NCBI GenBank assembly: GCA_031292035.1
Contig: JARLHX010000068.1
Coordinates: 1-9,564 of the forward strand
Reading direction: 5' to 3'
DNA length: 9,564 bases
Source: Negativicutes bacterium
GTDB taxonomy: Bacteria; Bacillota_C; Negativicutes; Sporomusales_B; JARLHX01
Shown here: piece after piece, positions 7,594-9,564 of the stretch
Layout: each line of letters starts with the position of its first letter
How positions within the stretch are numbered: position 1 is the stretch's first letter
Notes under the pieces: model-generated
Seen by the model: the letters and a program-made list of their open reading frames with translations, nothing else
Told to the model about the DNA's origin: nothing
Databases searched by the model: none
Translations under genes and position numbers: made by a program

Positions 7594-8675
7594 TGTTGAG
7601 CACTCCGTTCTTTGATCAGCGCACGGAGTTCTTCGCAGTGAGCTTCTGCATCACCCTTTCCGCACCCTACGAAGAACAAGACCTGTTCAGGACTATTTTT
7701 CAATCCCAGCAAATCTTCAATTCGCTCGTCAGCCATAGCGCCGGTCAGCCAGGTTTTTAGTCCAAGTGCAGTGGCAATCAGTTGGAAAGTTTGGGAAATA
7801 TGACCTGTTTCGACGTAGGCCATCCGATAGGCTCGCGAATGCTCATATTTCCACCACAACTTGTCAAAGCGACAGGTGAGGAACACACCGAAAGGCAGTG
7901 TGTTGATGAAGTGCTGACCCGCCAGGAGCAGGCCCAGAGGTTTAGCCGGCAACGGACTAGCAAGACTCAATGCGTGATGGTCTGGATGATAGCGATAAAT
8001 ACCAGGATTCAATCCTTTAATCCGACGGGCATAGATAAAACCATCGCATGCGTTCAGGCCCCCCCCGGAAGGGCTACTGCGCCGTGATCGTAACGTCTCA
8101 GGAATTGTCTCATCGGCATCCTGCTCTCGCTCTTTCAGGTAACCGAGTGAGAGATAGAGCAGCGTGCTGGCGTGGCTTAGGCATATCTCATCTTCGGTGA
8201 ATGATCGACAGGTTTTTCTACTGATCAGGCTTTGAGCTAGCGGCATCTCCAATGATCCTGTCAACAAGGGAGGTGGCAGAGGGATTAAATCGAGTGGAGA
8301 GCATTTCTCTGAGAGAAAGTCGGGTGCCGGCTTTTTCAGTATTTCATTACAATGCTCCAGATAGTGCACTGACCATTCTTCAATATCTTGGGGTTCATGT
8401 TCGCAAGGGATATCTTTGGTGCCAATGTGAAATATTTTCGATAGCTCGTCCCATTTCCAAGTGGAGGTGGTCTGTTTTGATGTGCTTATTATTCCGGAAG
8501 CAAGAAATTCTGCGTCCATTGAAGCATCGGCGTCAAATGAGTTAGGGTTGTTAATAAGTTCGCTCAGGCGTTTTGCATAATGAATATTTAGCTCGTACTG
8601 CGTATGTGTCTTGTAGTTCCATACGATCTGGTTGGGTGGTCGAGCAATTATAAATAGGTTCGGGTTTATATGCAT
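7590..8675 (-). CDS. SagB/ThcOx-type FMN-dependent dehydrogenase
   Basis: A 361-residue nitroreductase-fold flavoprotein of the SagB family, whose known members oxidise thiazolines and oxazolines to thiazoles and oxazoles in RiPP pathways (McbC, SagB, BalhB). Residues 1-110 form the less conserved N-terminal region typical of long SagB proteins. The catalytic part begins with SRKTCRSF (152-159, FMN phosphate-binding arginines) and continues with SPSGGGLNACDGFIYARR (201-218). Next comes WWKYEHSRAYR (274-284), containing a Lys276-Tyr277 pair like the one reported as important in azoline dehydrogenases. It ends with ETGHISQTFQLIATALGL (289-306). AAGGTGG six bases before the ATG fixes the start. 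The gene follows the 23-codon ORF after a hairpin and overlaps the diiron oxygenase gene. No YcaO partner is present, so the substrate need not be an azoline. Confidence 0.9.
   Translation of the reverse strand: MHINPNLFIIARPPNQIVWNYKTHTQYELNIHYAKRLSELINNPNSFDADASMDAEFLASGIISTSKQTTSTWKWDELSKIFHIGTKDIPCEHEPQDIEEWSVHYLEHCNEILKKPAPDFLSEKCSPLDLIPLPPPLLTGSLEMPLAQSLISRKTCRSFTEDEICLSHASTLLYLSLGYLKEREQDADETIPETLRSRRSSPSGGGLNACDGFIYARRIKGLNPGIYRYHPDHHALSLASPLPAKPLGLLLAGQHFINTLPFGVFLTCRFDKLWWKYEHSRAYRMAYVETGHISQTFQLIATALGLKTWLTGAMADERIEDLLGLKNSPEQVLFFVGCGKGDAEAHCEELRALIKERSAQH
7603..7606 (-). promoter_or_regulatory. Ribosome binding site supporting the TTG start
   Basis: GGAG on the minus strand lies nine bases before the TTG at 7593, inside the last codons of the dehydrogenase gene. 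It supports initiation at TTG. Together with the TTGA start/stop overlap it implies translational coupling and possibly lower yield of the oxygenase than of the dehydrogenase. Confidence 0.5.
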
Positions 8676-8684
8676 GGTGTGCCA

Positions 8685-8699
8685 CCTTCTTGGGGAAGG
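8685..8699 (-). promoter_or_regulatory. Small stem that could mask the dehydrogenase ribosome binding site
   Basis: CCTTC and GAAGG form a 5-bp stem around a 5-base loop in the minus-strand transcript. The 3' arm overlaps the start of the AAGGTGG Shine-Dalgarno of the dehydrogenase gene (8682-8688). It could lower translation unless ribosomes arrive from the peptide ORF upstream. The stem is short, so this is only a suggestion. Confidence 0.25.
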
Positions 8700-8706
8700 C
8701 TAGCAA

Positions 8707-8741
8707 GAGGGAGTCGGGCTGCCGGCACTTCCCGATCCCTC
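8707..8741 (-). promoter_or_regulatory. Stem-loop between peptide gene and dehydrogenase gene
   Basis: In the transcript GAGGGATCGGG pairs with CCCGACTCCCTC: 11 bp with one bulged C around a 12-base loop that itself contains GCCGGC. It begins eight bases after the peptide stop codon. No T-run follows, so a full Rho-independent terminator is unlikely. Partial attenuation, an mRNA processing site or 3'-end protection would make the peptide message more abundant than the enzyme message, as is usual between RiPP precursor genes and their enzymes. Confidence 0.6.
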
Positions 8742-8748
8742 ATTTATA

Positions 8749-8820
8749 TTAACGTTGCTTGGTCGCTACCAGGCAGTGAAGGTTGGCGATTTTTTTTGAT
8801 TCCAGATTAATTGCTTTCAT
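8749..8820 (-). CDS. 23-residue peptide, candidate precursor (or regulatory leader) of the operon
   Basis: A very short ORF, first in the operon: ATG, 23 codons, TAA. The peptide starts MKAINLESKK and ends HCLVATKQR. It is basic, with Lys at 2, 9, 10, 21 and Arg23, and has a single His15-Cys16 pair; there is no signal peptide and no Gly-Gly. Real translation is supported by GGAG eight bases before the ATG, by its position just after a promoter-like sequence, and by a stem-loop directly after the stop. In length it resembles PqqA (about 23 residues), the precursor of the cofactor PQQ. The two oxidative enzymes and exporter that follow make a peptide substrate plausible, with the Cys/His end as possible core. 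It lacks repeated codons for one amino acid, so classical attenuation is less likely. I do not recognise the sequence. That it is expressed and modified is inference. Confidence 0.6.
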   Translation of the reverse strand: MKAINLESKKIANLHCLVATKQR

Positions 8821-8828
8821 GGTGGGTG

Positions 8829-8832
8829 CTCC
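8829..8832 (-). promoter_or_regulatory. Ribosome binding site of the 23-residue peptide
   Basis: The minus strand reads AATGGAGCACCCACC before the ATG at 8820, giving GGAG with 8-base spacing. Such a well-placed motif before an otherwise unremarkable short ORF is the main evidence that the ORF is translated. Confidence 0.6.
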
Positions 8833-8866
8833 ATTCTACTCGTGAGAGTTGGGTGGTTGGTGTTTC

Positions 8867-8899
8867 TGAGTTTAGTCATATGTGGAATGACTAAACTCA
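8867..8899. promoter_or_regulatory. 13-bp perfect inverted repeat at the predicted transcription start (operator or leader hairpin)
   Basis: TGAGTTTAGTCAT (8867-8879) and ATGACTAAACTCA (8887-8899) are perfect inverse copies separated by 7 bases. The right edge directly touches the predicted -10 box, so the element covers the expected transcription start. That is the position of a repressor operator. Alternatively the RNA would form a 5'-terminal hairpin 47 bases before the peptide ATG. No T-run follows on either side, so it is not a standard terminator. Confidence 0.7.
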
Positions 8900-8927
8900 A
8901 TAATAGTTTGGTTGTGGTTGTTAGCAA
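8900..8927 (-). promoter_or_regulatory. Predicted sigma-70-type promoter of the peptide-oxidase operon
   Basis: On the minus strand TTGCTA (8927-8922, 4 of 6 to TTGACA) and TATTAT (8905-8900, 5 of 6 to TATAAT) are 16 bases apart. Transcription would start near 8893, inside the palindrome, giving a leader of about 70 bases before the peptide ATG. Confidence 0.5.
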
Positions 8928-9094
8928 GGGAAAGTTGGGTAGGAGATTTCCAGGAGTTCTGTAAGTGATGTCTATATAGCGTAGGACGGGTTATGTGTTT
9001 TTGTCGTTGTAGACACAAGTTTTACGCGTGGGTGTTGTAGGCGGTGTTATTGAGTTTGGACGGAGAATGAGGAGGATGTTTAACGAGCCCAGTG

Positions 9095-9118
9095 GCGCGG
9101 AGCGGGGCAGCTCCGCGC
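9095..9118. terminator. GC-rich hairpin after rlmI, possible terminator
   Basis: GCGCGGAGC and GCTCCGCGC form a perfect 9-bp stem around a 6-base loop, beginning 10 bases past the rlmI stop on the minus strand. A T-run is lacking after it, so termination would be weak or Rho-assisted. It may also act to stabilise the rlmI mRNA end. Confidence 0.5.
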
Positions 9119-9128
9119 TACGGTAAAA

Positions 9129-9564
9129 TCAGCTGTTGGGCAACAACCGACAAGTAATGCTCTTGATATAACGGGTTTCCGGAATCGCCGGGTGTACCGG
9201 ATGGTCCGGGCCCTGGCCGCCGCGTTCCAGCAGCTGGATATTGCGGTCCAGGTGGCGGGCGCTGGTGAGCAGGATGTTCTGCAGGTCATCTTCCGGCAAA
9301 TGCATCGAGCACGAAGCGCTGACCAGGATGCCGTCCTTGCTCAGCAGGCGCATGGCCTGTTCGTTCAGGCGGCGGTAGGCGCCTTCGCCGTTCTTCAGGT
9401 CTTTCTTGCGCTTGATGAAGGCGGGCGGGTCGGCGACGATCACGTCGAAACGCTCTTCGGAGGCCTTCAGTTCCTTCAGGGCTTCGAACACGTCGCCTTC
9501 GATGCAGGTCATCTTCTCGGCAAAACCGTTCAACGCCGCGTTGCGTTCGACACCGTCCAGGGCA
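9129..9564 (-). CDS. rlmI: 23S rRNA (cytosine-1962-C5) methyltransferase RlmI, C-terminal part
   Basis: Only the last 144 residues are in the window; the 5' part lies beyond the right edge. The frame runs open to the edge, with ALDGVERNAALNGF preceding what could be misread as a TTG start at 9533. Visible motifs are typical of the RlmI/RlmK SAM-dependent methyltransferases: FDVIVADPPAFIKRKKD (motif IV, substrate base contact), GAYRRLNEQAMRLL, and LVSASCSMHL (motif VI region with the conserved Cys). The enzyme methylates C1962 of 23S rRNA in the cytoplasm. It is high in GC and co-directional with the operon downstream, but separated from it by about 200 bases, a hairpin and a promoter-like sequence, so co-transcription is unlikely. 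Confidence 0.92.
   Translation of the reverse strand, partial: ALDGVERNAALNGFAEKMTCIEGDVFEALKELKASEERFDVIVADPPAFIKRKKDLKNGEGAYRRLNEQAMRLLSKDGILVSASCSMHLPEDDLQNILLTSARHLDRNIQLLERGGQGPDHPVHPAIPETRYIKSITCRLLPNS

Larger units (their letters stand above)
8821..9128. other. Intergenic control region between rlmI and the peptide-oxidase operon
   Basis: About 308 bases. Proceeding along the minus strand from rlmI it holds a GC-rich hairpin (9095-9118), then about 165 bases (8928-9094) in which I find no gene or clear signal. After that come a promoter-like pair of hexamers, a 13-bp palindrome and the peptide ribosome binding site. No regulator gene is encoded here on either strand. Confidence 0.5.

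Noticed and set aside
8749..8820. Peptide as a true PqqA or methanobactin precursor
   Set aside because: It lacks the Glu-x-x-x-Tyr of PqqA, and no PqqB-E, MbnB or MbnC gene is near; only the length is similar.
8817..8879. A 20-codon ORF on the minus strand starting inside the palindrome and overlapping the peptide ATG (ATGA)
   Set aside because: No ribosome binding site precedes it, its ATG is within the inverted repeat, and the transcript leader before it would be only about 14 bases. Its overlap with the peptide start could allow coupling, so it is worth a glance in expression data, but I do not call it.

Overview
The window looks like chromosome of a Pseudomonas of the fluorescens group. 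Three housekeeping genes (tcyP-type cystine transporter, ilvD, 3' part of rlmI) have high-GC Pseudomonas-like codon use. The left edge carries the inverted REP pair (core GTGGGAGCGG) typical of this group. The genus call is inference from gene content and the REP sequence; no search was run.

Layout, left to right. (1) 1-92: REP doublet downstream of tcyP. (2) 115-1506, minus: cystine/cation symporter. (3) 1507-3300: an AT-richer accessory island with two tandem plus-strand paralogues of about 195 residues. Their Cys, His, Asp/Glu pattern matches the YopT/AvrPphB (C58) cysteine protease fold. A strong bidirectional terminator closes the island. (4) 3316-5163, minus: ilvD. (5) 5424-8927, minus: a second AT-richer island, one compact operon. 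Its order of transcription is a promoter with an abutting 13-bp perfect palindrome, a 23-codon peptide gene with its own Shine-Dalgarno, a stem-loop, a SagB/ThcOx-type flavin dehydrogenase, an AurF-type diiron oxygenase and a Bcr/CflA-type MFS exporter. The last three genes overlap by a few bases. (6) 9129-9564, minus: 3' part of rlmI, followed by a GC-rich hairpin.

The most interesting element is the operon in (5). It has the build of a minimal peptide-derived natural-product pathway: a PqqA-sized peptide containing a His-Cys pair, two oxidative enzymes and an exporter. It lacks the YcaO cyclodehydratase that normally partners a SagB-type enzyme. I know of no described pathway with exactly this set. 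That the peptide is the substrate is inference; a regulatory upstream ORF, or a free small-molecule substrate, remain alternatives. The tandem C58-like pair is the second notable item, with the second copy carrying Glu in place of the expected catalytic Asp.
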